DNA from: a virus
Reading direction: 5' to 3' (one strand)
DNA length: 46,322 bases
IMG/VR virus record: IMGVR_UViG_3300035130_000135
Location: 1 to 46,322 of that record
A model generated the notes under the pieces. It saw only the letters and a list, made by a program, of their open reading frames with translations. It did no database searches and had not been told where the DNA came from. Positions 21,768-31,055 of this stretch are shown piece by piece. Each line of letters opens with the position of its first letter. Within the stretch, counting starts at the first letter, position 1. The position numbers and the translations under genes were made by a program.

Positions 21768-23165
21768 ATGGCAGTACGAAGAGTAGTACGACGCAGTCAA
21801 CGGATTAGCATTGAAGAAGAATCCACCGAAGGGACGCCCGTTGCTGAAACCGCTAACGGGGCGATGCTAGTCTCTGGAGAGGGAGCGCAGATCATCCTAG
21901 ATCGGGATTGGTTACAGGCAAACATGATGTCTGGTAGTTTCACGACTCCTACAGGGGTTCCTGGTATGTGGGGGGACAATATAGGGGCAGTATTGCCCAC
22001 GAAATTACGAGGCATCGGCACACTTGGAGCTTACGGCCCCGACTGGCAGATGCCCATGAAAAGTGGGTTAGGCTCTGAATTAGCGGCTACATCAGGTACG
22101 ATTGATACCGGGGCAACCGCGATTTCAATTCCCGTTAAGACGGGTGGAGGGAGTTTACAGGCAGGTATGTTGTTATATTTCCCGACACAAGGCGAAGTCA
22201 GACGGGTGAGTGCCTATTCTAGCCCAACAATTACTTTAGATGTCCCATTGTCAGCTATTCCAAGTGAGGATGACGACTTTAAGTGTGGTCGGCAATGGCT
22301 GCCCACAAGCGATCCGGATCATCCAATTTTTACGCTGTATGCCTATTTCGGGGCATCCTGGGATATGCGATGTCGATTCACAAGCTGCAAGACCAGCCAG
22401 ATTAAGCTGTCTGCGACGAATGGCGGGTATTGTGATATGGAATTCACGTGTATTGCTTTAGAACCAACCTACGATTATACTGCGCAGGCGGTTACGCCAA
22501 ATTATGACGACACAACCCCTTATCTGACATGTCTGAATATGCAGGGCTGGCAGAGAATGGCAGGGACGATTACAGGGGTTCCGACAACCACTGAAACGGT
22601 GCTCTTGGCCCCGAATTTTGATGTACGAAAAGGACAGGACTATATTCAGGTTGATACGGGTTCAGGTGTCTGGGAAACCAAATTAATTTCAGATATTAGT
22701 GGAGATGCACCAGGTAACCTCACGATTTCCCATGCGGAGTTATCAGGCGCGGGCACTGCAACGGAAACCGCCTATATCTTGCGGTCGGGCTGTGCTGATT
22801 TTGGATCTGAGCTAGAACTGACCATTGATACACCGGTTGCTGCGAAAGAATGTATGTATCAAACGTATGGCAAGGCCGGACTCGTGTCAATGGATAGAAA
22901 TATCACGATTACACGAACACCGTATTTTGAGAGTTGGGAACAATTTCTCATGAGAGATAACGCGGTAGGGATGTCGATCATGTCGATCTTTGGGAACATC
23001 TCAGGTGATGATCAAAATAATATTGTGGCCGTGTGGATAGGTAAGGCTGTCAATACAGCAGTATCCATTAATAACGATGATCTGATGACAAACTCAGTCA
23101 CTTCGATGGCGTGTAAAGACGCTGTTTTGGGGAATGATTTTGAGATTGTCATTGCAGCATTTTAA
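21768..23165 (+). CDS. Major tail (tube) protein
   Basis: 465 aa, AAAGGAG ribosome site. Largest gene between connectors and chaperones, beta-rich, with Gly/Thr-rich repeats consistent with a tail-tube protein carrying extra surface domains (typical tube proteins are 200-300 aa). The 262-base gap after it holds a promoter before the chaperone genes, in line with its needing high expression. No catalytic motif. Confidence 0.65.
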   Translation: MAVRRVVRRSQRISIEEESTEGTPVAETANGAMLVSGEGAQIILDRDWLQANMMSGSFTTPTGVPGMWGDNIGAVLPTKLRGIGTLGAYGPDWQMPMKSGLGSELAATSGTIDTGATAISIPVKTGGGSLQAGMLLYFPTQGEVRRVSAYSSPTITLDVPLSAIPSEDDDFKCGRQWLPTSDPDHPIFTLYAYFGASWDMRCRFTSCKTSQIKLSATNGGYCDMEFTCIALEPTYDYTAQAVTPNYDDTTPYLTCLNMQGWQRMAGTITGVPTTTETVLLAPNFDVRKGQDYIQVDTGSGVWETKLISDISGDAPGNLTISHAELSGAGTATETAYILRSGCADFGSELELTIDTPVAAKECMYQTYGKAGLVSMDRNITITRTPYFESWEQFLMRDNAVGMSIMSIFGNISGDDQNNIVAVWIGKAVNTAVSINNDDLMTNSVTSMACKDAVLGNDFEIVIAAF

Positions 23166-23376
23166 GTGACCGATCTATATAAAAAAATAGCGTAAAATGA
23201 TCATATTAGGCAATAGAATATATTATAATCGATTTTTAAGAAGAAAAGTACTTTTTGGGGTATTTTTAAAAAGATCGATTAGGGGTGAAATTTGGGCGCG
23301 AGAATGGATTCGTAGAATCGCTCATGTTGTACAAACGGACCACGATGAATAGGAAGACTAAGACTAAAAACGTAAA

Positions 23377-23405
23377 ATGGCTTAGAAGTGATATAATTAA
23401 GCCAT
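23377..23405 (+). promoter_or_regulatory. Extended -10 promoter with inverted repeat
   Basis: TGATATAAT (23389-23397) is an extended -10 element; no matching -35 is seen. It is flanked by an 8-base perfect inverted repeat, ATGGCTTA (23377-23384) and TAAGCCAT (23398-23405), so a protein could repress it. It lies in the 262-base gene-free stretch 23166-23427, otherwise AT-rich with no gene. Confidence 0.55.
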
Positions 23406-23427
23406 AAAAAAATAGGAGTACTGGTGT

Positions 23428-23880
23428 ATGGCATTATTTAAAGCCGCAGCCCTTAAAGACGGAAACAAACCGCATCCGGTTGACATCCGATTAGGGCATA
23501 TTGAAGAAGATGGGAAGGAATTACCCGTAATTTTGACATTAAATATGTCGAAACGATTGATGGAAGTCTATCAAGAAGCCGATGATCTCTATCATGCAAG
23601 TCCGCGCTTGCCGGTATTAAGCCGAAAGGAAGCCAGAAAACAGAAAAAGGTTGAGGCGCGAATGGTCACCAACCATATTGAATTTTGCAAAATGATTCTT
23701 GGGGCGGGCTATGCTGATAGTCAAAATCTCATTGATAAACCATCTAAAGAGCTTATTTTGTTGGCTGTAGAACAGGAACCAGGATTTGCAGAGCAGTTGA
23801 GCCATTCACTCTATTATTATTTTAGTGGCGAGGGCAAGTTTCAGTTTGAAACTGATGAAGAAGCCGAAAAAAAAACTTAA
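23428..23880 (+). CDS. Tail assembly chaperone G
   Basis: 150 aa, small, acidic C terminus ending EEAEKKT. AGGAG at 23413 precedes the ATG. Positioned between tail tube and tape measure, as tail assembly chaperones are. The last codons run through nine A residues (23867-23875), a likely slip site giving a longer G-T fusion with the next frame. Chaperone G coats the tape measure during tail assembly. Confidence 0.7.
   Translation: MALFKAAALKDGNKPHPVDIRLGHIEEDGKELPVILTLNMSKRLMEVYQEADDLYHASPRLPVLSRKEARKQKKVEARMVTNHIEFCKMILGAGYADSQNLIDKPSKELILLAVEQEPGFAEQLSHSLYYYFSGEGKFQFETDEEAEKKT
23867..23875 (+). other. Programmed -1 frameshift site (A9)
   Basis: Nine consecutive A residues precede the chaperone G stop (TAA at 23878-23880). 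A -1 slip here enters the frame of the next gene, which has no stop between the slip site and 24269. Chaperone pairs in siphophages commonly use -1 slips on runs of A or G. Confidence 0.65.
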
Positions 23881-23888
23881 CACGTTTT

Positions 23889-24269
23889 GTGGAATGGCTT
23901 CGTAGGGAGGATAGAGAGACCTGTTCGGAATGTTGGGAAGAGGCGAACAAGCTCAATATACCACCGTTGAAACGAATTCAATATATTGAGCAGTATCCTT
24001 GCAGCAGACACGGACACCCCGGAATTCTTTCTAGAAAATTAAATGCTTGGGTTGAGGTCTTTTTCGTAATTCAACCCTATTGTACTCCGCGGACATTGCC
24101 AATTGACTTAATAGGGCGCTTTTGTGACGAGTATGAGATTCGATTTACAGATGCATTTGAACATTTAACCACGATTTTAAAGGCATTTACGGAGCCACAA
24201 CAAGATGAGAATCGAGCTGAAAGTAACGGGAGTCAAGCAAGCGCAGGAGATGTTACGCCGGAAAGCTGA
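23889..24269 (+). CDS. Tail assembly chaperone T domain (frameshift extension)
   Basis: The frame is open upstream back through the A9 site, so it is probably made as a -1 extension of the gene at 23428; the GTG at 23889 has no ribosome site. The part shown has a Cys pair (CSECWEEANKLN) and a Ser/Asn-rich C-terminal tail that runs over the start of the next gene. In known pairs, the T domain recruits the tail tube protein to the tape measure. Confidence 0.65.
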   Translation: MEWLRREDRETCSECWEEANKLNIPPLKRIQYIEQYPCSRHGHPGILSRKLNAWVEVFFVIQPYCTPRTLPIDLIGRFCDEYEIRFTDAFEHLTTILKAFTEPQQDENRAESNGSQASAGDVTPES

Positions 24270-24567
24270 TATTTTAGAGGGGAAACAAGGACGCTTCTAC
24301 CAAAACCAATTAACCATAATCAAGAAAGCGATTGTCGTCAATGCTGACCCCTCCTATCAGAACAGCCCGGCAAAACTTGAGGCATTAGAGAGTGTCAATC
24401 AACCCTGGTCTCATCAAGGGAGTATCCATCAGAAAGACATTATGGCTCCGCTGTTTGCCAACTATCGTCAGTATGGGTGTGGCGGTTTAGAAATTCATGA
24501 GTTAGTAAGATTTACGCCTGCTGATATGCAAGAGATGCTATTAGCAGCGGTTCATGATCTAGAATAA
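24205..24567 (+). CDS. Tail-associated protein, 120 aa
   Basis: Starts within the end of the T domain (65-base overlap); GGAG lies upstream. Its helix-rich N terminus and basic middle (RRKADILEGKQGRFYQNQ) suggest a neck or minor tail protein (HK97 gp10-like in size). Family assignment not possible from sequence alone. Confidence 0.55.
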   Translation: MRIELKVTGVKQAQEMLRRKADILEGKQGRFYQNQLTIIKKAIVVNADPSYQNSPAKLEALESVNQPWSHQGSIHQKDIMAPLFANYRQYGCGGLEIHELVRFTPADMQEMLLAAVHDLE

Positions 24568-24932
24568 TGATTCACATCATCTATTATGCCCATTCAATGG
24601 AAATTTATGACACAAAGCGCGAACAAGAGGAGCTTGAACGCTTACAAGAATATTTCCCGAAAGCATTGATCTATAATCCGAATCGCCCCTATATTCAACA
24701 GAGCAAGAACCCTATGCAGACGTGCTTACATGTGCTAAAAGATATGTCGATTACTGACCTGGCGTTTTCGCATGAGGGGCGAAAAGTACCGTTAGGTGTG
24801 TATACAGAAATTCGACTTGCACAAAAATACCATAAACCGATTTGGATTATTAATTCCTCTGAGATTCATGAGTATGCAGGCAAGGCCGTGACCACGAAAA
24901 AAAGCATGTCAACCAACTGGGCAAAGGTGTAA
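24567..24932 (+). CDS. SLOG/NDT-like nucleotide-binding protein
   Basis: 121 aa, starting in a one-base overlap. The pattern IIYYAHSMEIYDT ... NPNRP ... PMQTCLHVLKDM ... FSHEGRKVPLGVYTEIRLA ... KPIWII fits a small Rossmann-like nucleoside 2-deoxyribosyltransferase or SLOG protein: an Asp/Ser-rich active site after strand 1, an NPN turn, and a Glu (YTEI) after the last strand. Such proteins cut or bind nucleotides. It sits between a tail gene and the tape measure, an odd place for an enzyme; anti-defence or nucleotide scavenging are possible roles. This is the second nucleotide-related Rossmann gene in the genome (compare 10368). Confidence 0.65.
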   Translation: MIHIIYYAHSMEIYDTKREQEELERLQEYFPKALIYNPNRPYIQQSKNPMQTCLHVLKDMSITDLAFSHEGRKVPLGVYTEIRLAQKYHKPIWIINSSEIHEYAGKAVTTKKSMSTNWAKV

Positions 24933-24935
24933 TGG

Positions 24936-27254
24936 ATGCCAGCAACAACCGTTAGTGCACTGATTTATAAGGTCATCTGGGATGATGGAGACGCCAGGAA
25001 AAAAGCGAATGCCTGGGATCGCAAGCTTCAAGACTCGTCAAAAAGTGCGAATCTCCTGAAAAAAGCCTTTGTCAGCATGAGCACAGGGCTTGTCAACTTT
25101 ACGGTTGATGCCGTCAAAAATTTTGCCCAGTTTGAGGACACCCTGTCTCACGCTAGGCGGACAATGGGGTTGAGCCGAGACGAAACACTTGAACTGGGCA
25201 ACGCCCTGATGGATTTGTCCACATCCTTTAAAGACGGGGGGCTAGCGGCTGGTATCTCTGCAAATGAACTCGCTAAGATCTCAGGCATCTTAGGACAATT
25301 AGGCTTCAACGCCCGTGATAATGCCGAACAATTCAATCAACTCGTGTCGGTTGTGGCAAAAGTGGGGGTTGCCTTCGGAATGACTGCCCAAAAAGCCGCG
25401 GAGGGATTAGGTATCCTTAAGAATCTCTATGATTTGCCCGTTGAGAAGATTGAAAACGCGGCCTCCTCAATTGCCTATCTCGGAAACTCGACGATTGCCA
25501 CGGCATCAGACATCATGAATATAATGACCCGCATGGGTGGAATCGCTGGCTTGCTCGGCGTCTCGGCGTCGGAGGCTGCCGCGCTAGCCAGTAGTTTACG
25601 CGAGGCCGGGGTCAGGGCAGGGCTTGCCGGGACTGCGATGAGTCAAATCTTTTCTCGGATGGCGTCCGATGTCGAGCGGTTTGGCGAAGTGCTCAAAATG
25701 AGCGAATTCGAAAAGTCTATGTTTCGGATGAAACTCGAAAGCGGGAAGGCGACAGAAGCCCTTCAAATGGTGTTGGGATCTCTGCAAAAAATCAGTACGC
25801 AAGAAGGCAAGATCGCCGCGGTCCAGGCGCTCAAGGATTTAGGGTTGAGTGGTGTACGAGTACAGCAGACGCTTTTAGCTCTCAGCAATAATATTGCAGG
25901 GCTCAACAAGAACCTGCGGGCCTCTAGAGAAGCTTTTCGAGAAAATACAGCGGTCAACGATGCGTACCAGGCTGCAATTGATAATACTTCCAAGAAATGG
26001 ACACAGTTTAAAAACCTGATCGACATTATCAAAAAGCTGATTGGCAAAGATCTAGCATTAGCGTTTTCCGATTTTCTCGACAACCACCTAATTCCGTTTA
26101 CAGCCCGGTTCAAAGACTGGCTCAAAACCAGCGAAGGGGCAAAGGCCATTTTTGGACGGGACGGCCTCATTGCCTCTGGACTAGACTGGATAGGAGAGCA
26201 GCTTTCAAACAATGAAGATGCCTTTTTTGACTGGGCAGATACGCTCAGTAATGCGATCCCTAAATATATCGAACAACTTAAGATCGCCTTTAAAGAAGAA
26301 TTTGGAGAAATTAATATTACAATTTTAGATGTTACCGAAGCCTTGCAAATGGTTAAAGGGGTTTTTGAGGACGTTGGAAAGGTCATTGAAGAAGCAGAAA
26401 TAGCCTGGGGAATTTTTACGGAAACGGTTCGGGAATCCTGGAAAGACCTGAAACAGATTGGTGAATTACTTGGAAAGGTGATCCCCCTTGCTACATATAA
26501 GAGTAGTCAGGGGTTGTATGATTTCGTCAAGGCGGCAAAAGAAGGTACAAAGGCCGGACAAGAAATGGGGAAAGAATGGGTGTACCAGTCGGTGTTGCCG
26601 GACATCCAGAAAGAATTAGATGTTGCAACGGCAAAACTTGAGAAGTTTGGGGGGTCCACGAAAGAACTCTACAAGACGGGCGAAAACACATGGACTAATC
26701 TCAAGAAAGAGGTTGATGAGACTATGACGGCGTGGGAGTTGCAAGATGGGTATGCGATGAAACGCCAAGCTGACCTCCAGTTCAATCTCTACGAAACGGC
26801 AGATAAGGTTGTTGGATTGGGATATGCCTACCAAAAAACGGGGCAAGATGCGGAAAAAGCGGCGGAGTCTATGGAGAAAACGGTTGAGGTCGCCCAACAA
26901 CTCCAGGCAATGGCGGAGGCGTCAGGTTCGCGAAGGGTAACGGATATGACAGCCTCACAATGGGCTAATCTCACCCCTGGAGCCATTCAGCAACTCCTCA
27001 ATACTCCAGGGTTAATGAACGCCAGTGGGGCAGCGAATGTCCAGCAATATCAACAATCACAAGCTTATGAGAGTCGATTCGGGGGGGGTGGATCAAGTCA
27101 AGCCGATCTAGCGGCACGACAACAAAAAGCAGAGGCCATTAACGTGACGCTACAAATGGGCGATCAGGAAATTGGACGGGTTCACGCAATCTTGAAAGAT
27201 CGAGACTATCAAGAACAACGACGGGGCGGGCTTGGCAGTACAAGTACACGATAA
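24936..27254 (+). CDS. Tail tape measure protein
   Basis: 772 aa, the largest tail gene. Residues 50-270 contain the TP901-type tape measure core, with ISANELAKISGILGQLGF, KVGVAFGMTAQKAAEGLG and SASEAAALASSLREAGVRAG. The rest is long helix (about 300-700), with a Gln/Gly-rich C-terminal region (SRFGGGGSSQAD). It sets tail length; by length the tail would be of short to moderate size for a siphophage. No peptidase domain was identified. Confidence 0.88.
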   Translation: MPATTVSALIYKVIWDDGDARKKANAWDRKLQDSSKSANLLKKAFVSMSTGLVNFTVDAVKNFAQFEDTLSHARRTMGLSRDETLELGNALMDLSTSFKDGGLAAGISANELAKISGILGQLGFNARDNAEQFNQLVSVVAKVGVAFGMTAQKAAEGLGILKNLYDLPVEKIENAASSIAYLGNSTIATASDIMNIMTRMGGIAGLLGVSASEAAALASSLREAGVRAGLAGTAMSQIFSRMASDVERFGEVLKMSEFEKSMFRMKLESGKATEALQMVLGSLQKISTQEGKIAAVQALKDLGLSGVRVQQTLLALSNNIAGLNKNLRASREAFRENTAVNDAYQAAIDNTSKKWTQFKNLIDIIKKLIGKDLALAFSDFLDNHLIPFTARFKDWLKTSEGAKAIFGRDGLIASGLDWIGEQLSNNEDAFFDWADTLSNAIPKYIEQLKIAFKEEFGEINITILDVTEALQMVKGVFEDVGKVIEEAEIAWGIFTETVRESWKDLKQIGELLGKVIPLATYKSSQGLYDFVKAAKEGTKAGQEMGKEWVYQSVLPDIQKELDVATAKLEKFGGSTKELYKTGENTWTNLKKEVDETMTAWELQDGYAMKRQADLQFNLYETADKVVGLGYAYQKTGQDAEKAAESMEKTVEVAQQLQAMAEASGSRRVTDMTASQWANLTPGAIQQLLNTPGLMNASGAANVQQYQQSQAYESRFGGGGSSQADLAARQQKAEAINVTLQMGDQEIGRVHAILKDRDYQEQRRGGLGSTSTR

Positions 27255-27257
27255 GAT

Positions 27258-28790
27258 ATGGCATTTACAACACAGCGGTTTCTCATTAATAATTTAATCG
27301 ATGCAGAGAACATTGAATCCTCTTCACAGGGTGCCGGTACGATCCGTCAACCAAAAAAAACGGGGACAGGGACCGCAACCATGACGCCATCAGGATTATA
27401 TATCGGGGCATCTAATCTGCTGTATACCGTGCAATGTGATGGAGCAGGAAGTGTGGATGGAGCCGCAACGGTTCGGTGGAGGACCTCTGCAACGGCTGCC
27501 GGAAGTTGGGAAGCAACCGGCGTGTCTGCCGTCTCGTCCTCTATTTCGCTCTCAAATGGAGTGAGTATTCAATTTTCAGCGGGGACCCTTGTGGCTAATG
27601 ACAAATGGCAATTCCCCTGTTATGCAGAATATGGACTTGCCAAGCTCTTTTTAAATGACCGTGATGCTTTTTGGAAAAGCGGTTCACTTGGATTAGGCGG
27701 AGAAACGCTCTCTATTTATAACATGGAGGCTGGCTTCACGGGTGGCGTGGCGAACGGATGGGCTAAGCTCTATGCTTCGCAAACGTACACTGACGAAATC
27801 GGCACGGTACACGGGGGAGACCATGCCCAAAAGATTGAAGCCGTGGCAGACGATGAGGGCTTAGGGATTAGTATTAGCCTCTATTTCAACGCTGGATATG
27901 AATATTGTATTGATGCCTGGATCTATGCAAGCAACAATAGCAACATCCGATTATACCACAGTAATCTTGATAGTGGAGTGATCTACAGCGAAAGCATCAC
28001 AACCGCTGACACCTGGCAACACATTAAATGGCGGGCAACCGGAAGTGCATCAGGAGCCGCAAACCTCTCTATCTACCAAAATGCAGCAGATTGTACAACA
28101 AGTGATTATCTGATTTTAGATGATATTCGAATCTCAACGCTGCCCTATCTTGATATTGACTTAGGAAGTGCTCAAGAAATCACGACAGTTGCCTTGTTAG
28201 ATCATAATTTTTCGAGTGATGCAACCCTTATTCTTAAGGGTAATAGCTCTGAATCCTGGGTATCTCCCACGTATGAAGATGATACGTTTGATCCGACAGA
28301 CGATCCCATTATTGATTATAATGGAGATACGCTTCGCTACTGGCGGTGGGTATTCGAGGACATTGATAATACTGATGGATTCGTGTCGATGGGGAATCTC
28401 TATATGGGCACTTATGTCGCGCTTGCGGGGATTTTCAGAAATATTCCCTGGGGGAGTACCAAAACCGATGCATTGCAAGTGGTTACGAATCAATCTGAGG
28501 CCGGAAAAGCAAACTCCCATGTCTATACGCGATATGTTGCGTTTTCAACACAATATTTTCCGACACGTACTAGTGGCGATCTCACGACATTAATTTCCGT
28601 CTGGGAAGCAACATTTAATGTTACAACCGGAGTCAGAACCTCAATTTTAGTCCATTATTTTTACGATGAGGGGACGACGCTCTATTTGTGCCGATGTCTA
28701 TCGGAAAGATTCGATCTTGAATATACAAATTATGCTCATTATACCATTAACCTGAACTGGGAACAAGAACGAATAACGCGGGTGATTTAA
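27258..28790 (+). CDS. Distal tail protein with carbohydrate-binding-like domain
   Basis: 510 aa. The N-terminal third fits a distal tail or tail-tip protein. Residues about 155-295 resemble a CBM4/9-type jelly-roll (SIYNMEAGFTGG, SLYFNAGYEYCIDAWIYA, LILDDIRI), a glycan-binding fold common in phage tails. It overlaps the next gene by one base (TAATG). Probable role: tail tip assembly and adsorption to the host surface. Confidence 0.6.
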   Translation: MAFTTQRFLINNLIDAENIESSSQGAGTIRQPKKTGTGTATMTPSGLYIGASNLLYTVQCDGAGSVDGAATVRWRTSATAAGSWEATGVSAVSSSISLSNGVSIQFSAGTLVANDKWQFPCYAEYGLAKLFLNDRDAFWKSGSLGLGGETLSIYNMEAGFTGGVANGWAKLYASQTYTDEIGTVHGGDHAQKIEAVADDEGLGISISLYFNAGYEYCIDAWIYASNNSNIRLYHSNLDSGVIYSESITTADTWQHIKWRATGSASGAANLSIYQNAADCTTSDYLILDDIRISTLPYLDIDLGSAQEITTVALLDHNFSSDATLILKGNSSESWVSPTYEDDTFDPTDDPIIDYNGDTLRYWRWVFEDIDNTDGFVSMGNLYMGTYVALAGIFRNIPWGSTKTDALQVVTNQSEAGKANSHVYTRYVAFSTQYFPTRTSGDLTTLISVWEATFNVTTGVRTSILVHYFYDEGTTLYLCRCLSERFDLEYTNYAHYTINLNWEQERITRVI

Positions 28791-30538
28791 TGCTCACGAA
28801 AAGCCAGGCATTTATTGATTGCGAAGAAGCGGGGTATTTACCACATTTTTATTTTTACCTCAGTACGGATGTTGCCAGGCGTTGTTTTACTACAAAGGGG
28901 ACTCCGGTATCACCAGGCGACACCGGCTATTATGACGGGAGTGGATATGTGGGTGATGGGGGAACGTATGGGGCAGAGGTGGGAATTGTACAAACCCGTT
29001 CGCTTTTATTGGCGTTACCGGTCGTCAACAAAACCGTCACCCAGGGAATGCGAGGGTTGATCACGGTCCTGTCTGCCTCGAAGGTAGGCTATTGTAATGC
29101 AACCTATGATAATAATTATCGTAACGAAGATGGCCAGTATTTTTTTTCATCTCTGCTTACAGGCCCTACGGTAGAATCGTTTTTGAACGGACAATTTGAG
29201 GTGAGAATGGGCTTTCAGGGGATTGAATATAATGATCAGTTATCATTATTTCGAGGAAAGATTATGGACTCTCCTTTACAAGGGCCTGTATTTGCTACGT
29301 CTGCTGATGCCGTTTCGGGGACACTATATGATAAATGGGAAGTCCCGCGATCCTCTCTCTATATAAACCCAGCCCAAAAGAACCAGACCATTCCTGTTGT
29401 TTTGGGGGATATGACTGAAAACGCCGCGATTGATGAGGATGGGGACGGAACAACCGATAAAGGACCAATTTCACTTGTTTGTATTGATACGGTTAATGAT
29501 GTCTGGGCTATGGCCTGTCATGCTCTACTAACGGTAGGCAATGGACAAAATCTCTCCCTGTATGATGATGATGGATTGATCGATCCCGGTGATTACACTT
29601 ATACAGCCTCAAACGATTATGAAAGCGTTGGACGCACAATTGCTTACGTCACATTTTCAATACCTCCGACAGGAACTGTAACCGGGGCGTATAAAGGTGC
29701 ACCTGATGACGCCGGGGCGCTGATCACAAACCCAATCGAATGTGTGGAAAAATTGCTTGAAATTATGGATGAAGATGCTACGTTCGAGGCAACTACTTTT
29801 CAAGAAGCTAAAAATGAAGCCGATGAACAAGGATACACGTGTGCCGGTATTATCATTGCCAATAACTCCAAATCGTATTGGATCGGCAATATCCTGAGTA
29901 ATTTCATTGGTTCTTGGTTTATTAATGAGCAGGATGAAATCGTCATTCAGCTTGATACTGGCAGCGAGAATTTTTTGGCGGTCTCCGGCGAGCTTAAGGA
30001 GTCACTCCTGAAATCTCCCCTAAAATATACCCCTAGCGTAGATAATCTTGTCACACGGCCTGTCATCGATTACGCTATTAGCTATTCTAAAATTGATCGA
30101 CGGTTCAAAAATGACTCGAATGCGAGTTATTTAGAAACGTACTCCAATACTGATGAGGCGGAGGATCTCGCAAAACCATTAGCTTTTGACTGGACCCGTA
30201 ATGCCGACACAGTGGAAACCGTTGCAGATCGTATTGAAGCGCTGTATGGTTCCGGTCTGAAGCTGTATCAAGGTGTTCGAACAAAGGATTTTAGCCTCAT
30301 TAACTGGGAGCCTGGCGACTACTTTTCGTTTGGAACAGAGCGGCAATATGACGATGATGGCAACGCCCTTAAGGGACAGGTCGGACGGGTGCTCAATATT
30401 ACATTTGATCTCAAAAGCCGTGAAATTACACTCGACTTTTATGATACTGGCAATTATCTCCTGGCCGAACCTGACTATTACGATGGGCGTGGTTGGGTCG
30501 GCGACGGCCTGACCTATGGAGGCGAGAGAGCATCATGA
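28790..30538 (+). CDS. Tail tip / baseplate protein, 582 aa
   Basis: Large tail protein following the distal tail gene, as tail-lysin or central tip proteins do. It has YDGSGYVGDGGTYG-like and YDGRGWVGDGLTYGG-like repeats at its two ends, suggesting a duplicated surface motif. No peptidoglycan-cutting active site identified. Likely tail-tip hub; precise family unresolved. Confidence 0.6.
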   Translation: MLTKSQAFIDCEEAGYLPHFYFYLSTDVARRCFTTKGTPVSPGDTGYYDGSGYVGDGGTYGAEVGIVQTRSLLLALPVVNKTVTQGMRGLITVLSASKVGYCNATYDNNYRNEDGQYFFSSLLTGPTVESFLNGQFEVRMGFQGIEYNDQLSLFRGKIMDSPLQGPVFATSADAVSGTLYDKWEVPRSSLYINPAQKNQTIPVVLGDMTENAAIDEDGDGTTDKGPISLVCIDTVNDVWAMACHALLTVGNGQNLSLYDDDGLIDPGDYTYTASNDYESVGRTIAYVTFSIPPTGTVTGAYKGAPDDAGALITNPIECVEKLLEIMDEDATFEATTFQEAKNEADEQGYTCAGIIIANNSKSYWIGNILSNFIGSWFINEQDEIVIQLDTGSENFLAVSGELKESLLKSPLKYTPSVDNLVTRPVIDYAISYSKIDRRFKNDSNASYLETYSNTDEAEDLAKPLAFDWTRNADTVETVADRIEALYGSGLKLYQGVRTKDFSLINWEPGDYFSFGTERQYDDDGNALKGQVGRVLNITFDLKSREITLDFYDTGNYLLAEPDYYDGRGWVGDGLTYGGERAS

Positions 30539-30578
30539 AAAATAATATACAAACTGACGAAATTGAGAGTGCTGAATA

Positions 30579-31052
30579 ATGGCGACCCCTATAACCACAC
30601 ACTATAAAAATGATAGGCGCTATGGGCATAATGATCCGAATACGGATACGTTTAATCGCTTCTGTAAGTATGTGTGGGGCAATTTCACGAACTACAATAC
30701 GGAATATGGAAGCGGTACAGGGGAACATGATGCCGATGGGGATCACATGGCAGACTTGCTAGCGCTTTTTGCGAAGTGTGAGGCGGTCACATGGACAGGC
30801 AATAGTGCTGATGATCGTGATGTTTCGTTATCAGATGGGGATTTAGATGTCAAATTTGTTCAAGTATGGGAAGCGGCGACAGCGGGGACGTGGTGGAAAA
30901 GTGAGGATATGGCAGGAGACACCACCATTGATAGCCCGACCGTCTCTAGTAGTGCTGATTATATTCAGAGTGTTGGCACGGGAACACTTCAAGTGGGTAC
31001 AAGCCTAAACGTGGGAAGTCGTGACTATTATGCAATTGTGTATGGGATTTAA
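30579..31052 (+). CDS. Tail fibre / receptor-binding protein, 157 aa
   Basis: Starts in a TAATG overlap with a possible 14-codon frame (30535-30579). Its C-terminal half (TWTGNSADDRDVSLSDGDLD ... DYYAIVYGI) is paralogous to the C terminus of the next protein (DWAGNDADDRTISCSIDDLD ... YVAYIIGV). This repeated domain is likely a beta-sandwich adsorption module. Probably a short fibre or receptor-binding protein. Confidence 0.6.
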   Translation: MATPITTHYKNDRRYGHNDPNTDTFNRFCKYVWGNFTNYNTEYGSGTGEHDADGDHMADLLALFAKCEAVTWTGNSADDRDVSLSDGDLDVKFVQVWEAATAGTWWKSEDMAGDTTIDSPTVSSSADYIQSVGTGTLQVGTSLNVGSRDYYAIVYGI

Positions 31053-31055
31053 AAT

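Noticed and set aside
30535-30579. 14-codon frame between two tail genes
   Set aside because: It overlaps the stop before it and the start after it and could couple translation, but is too short to call a gene.
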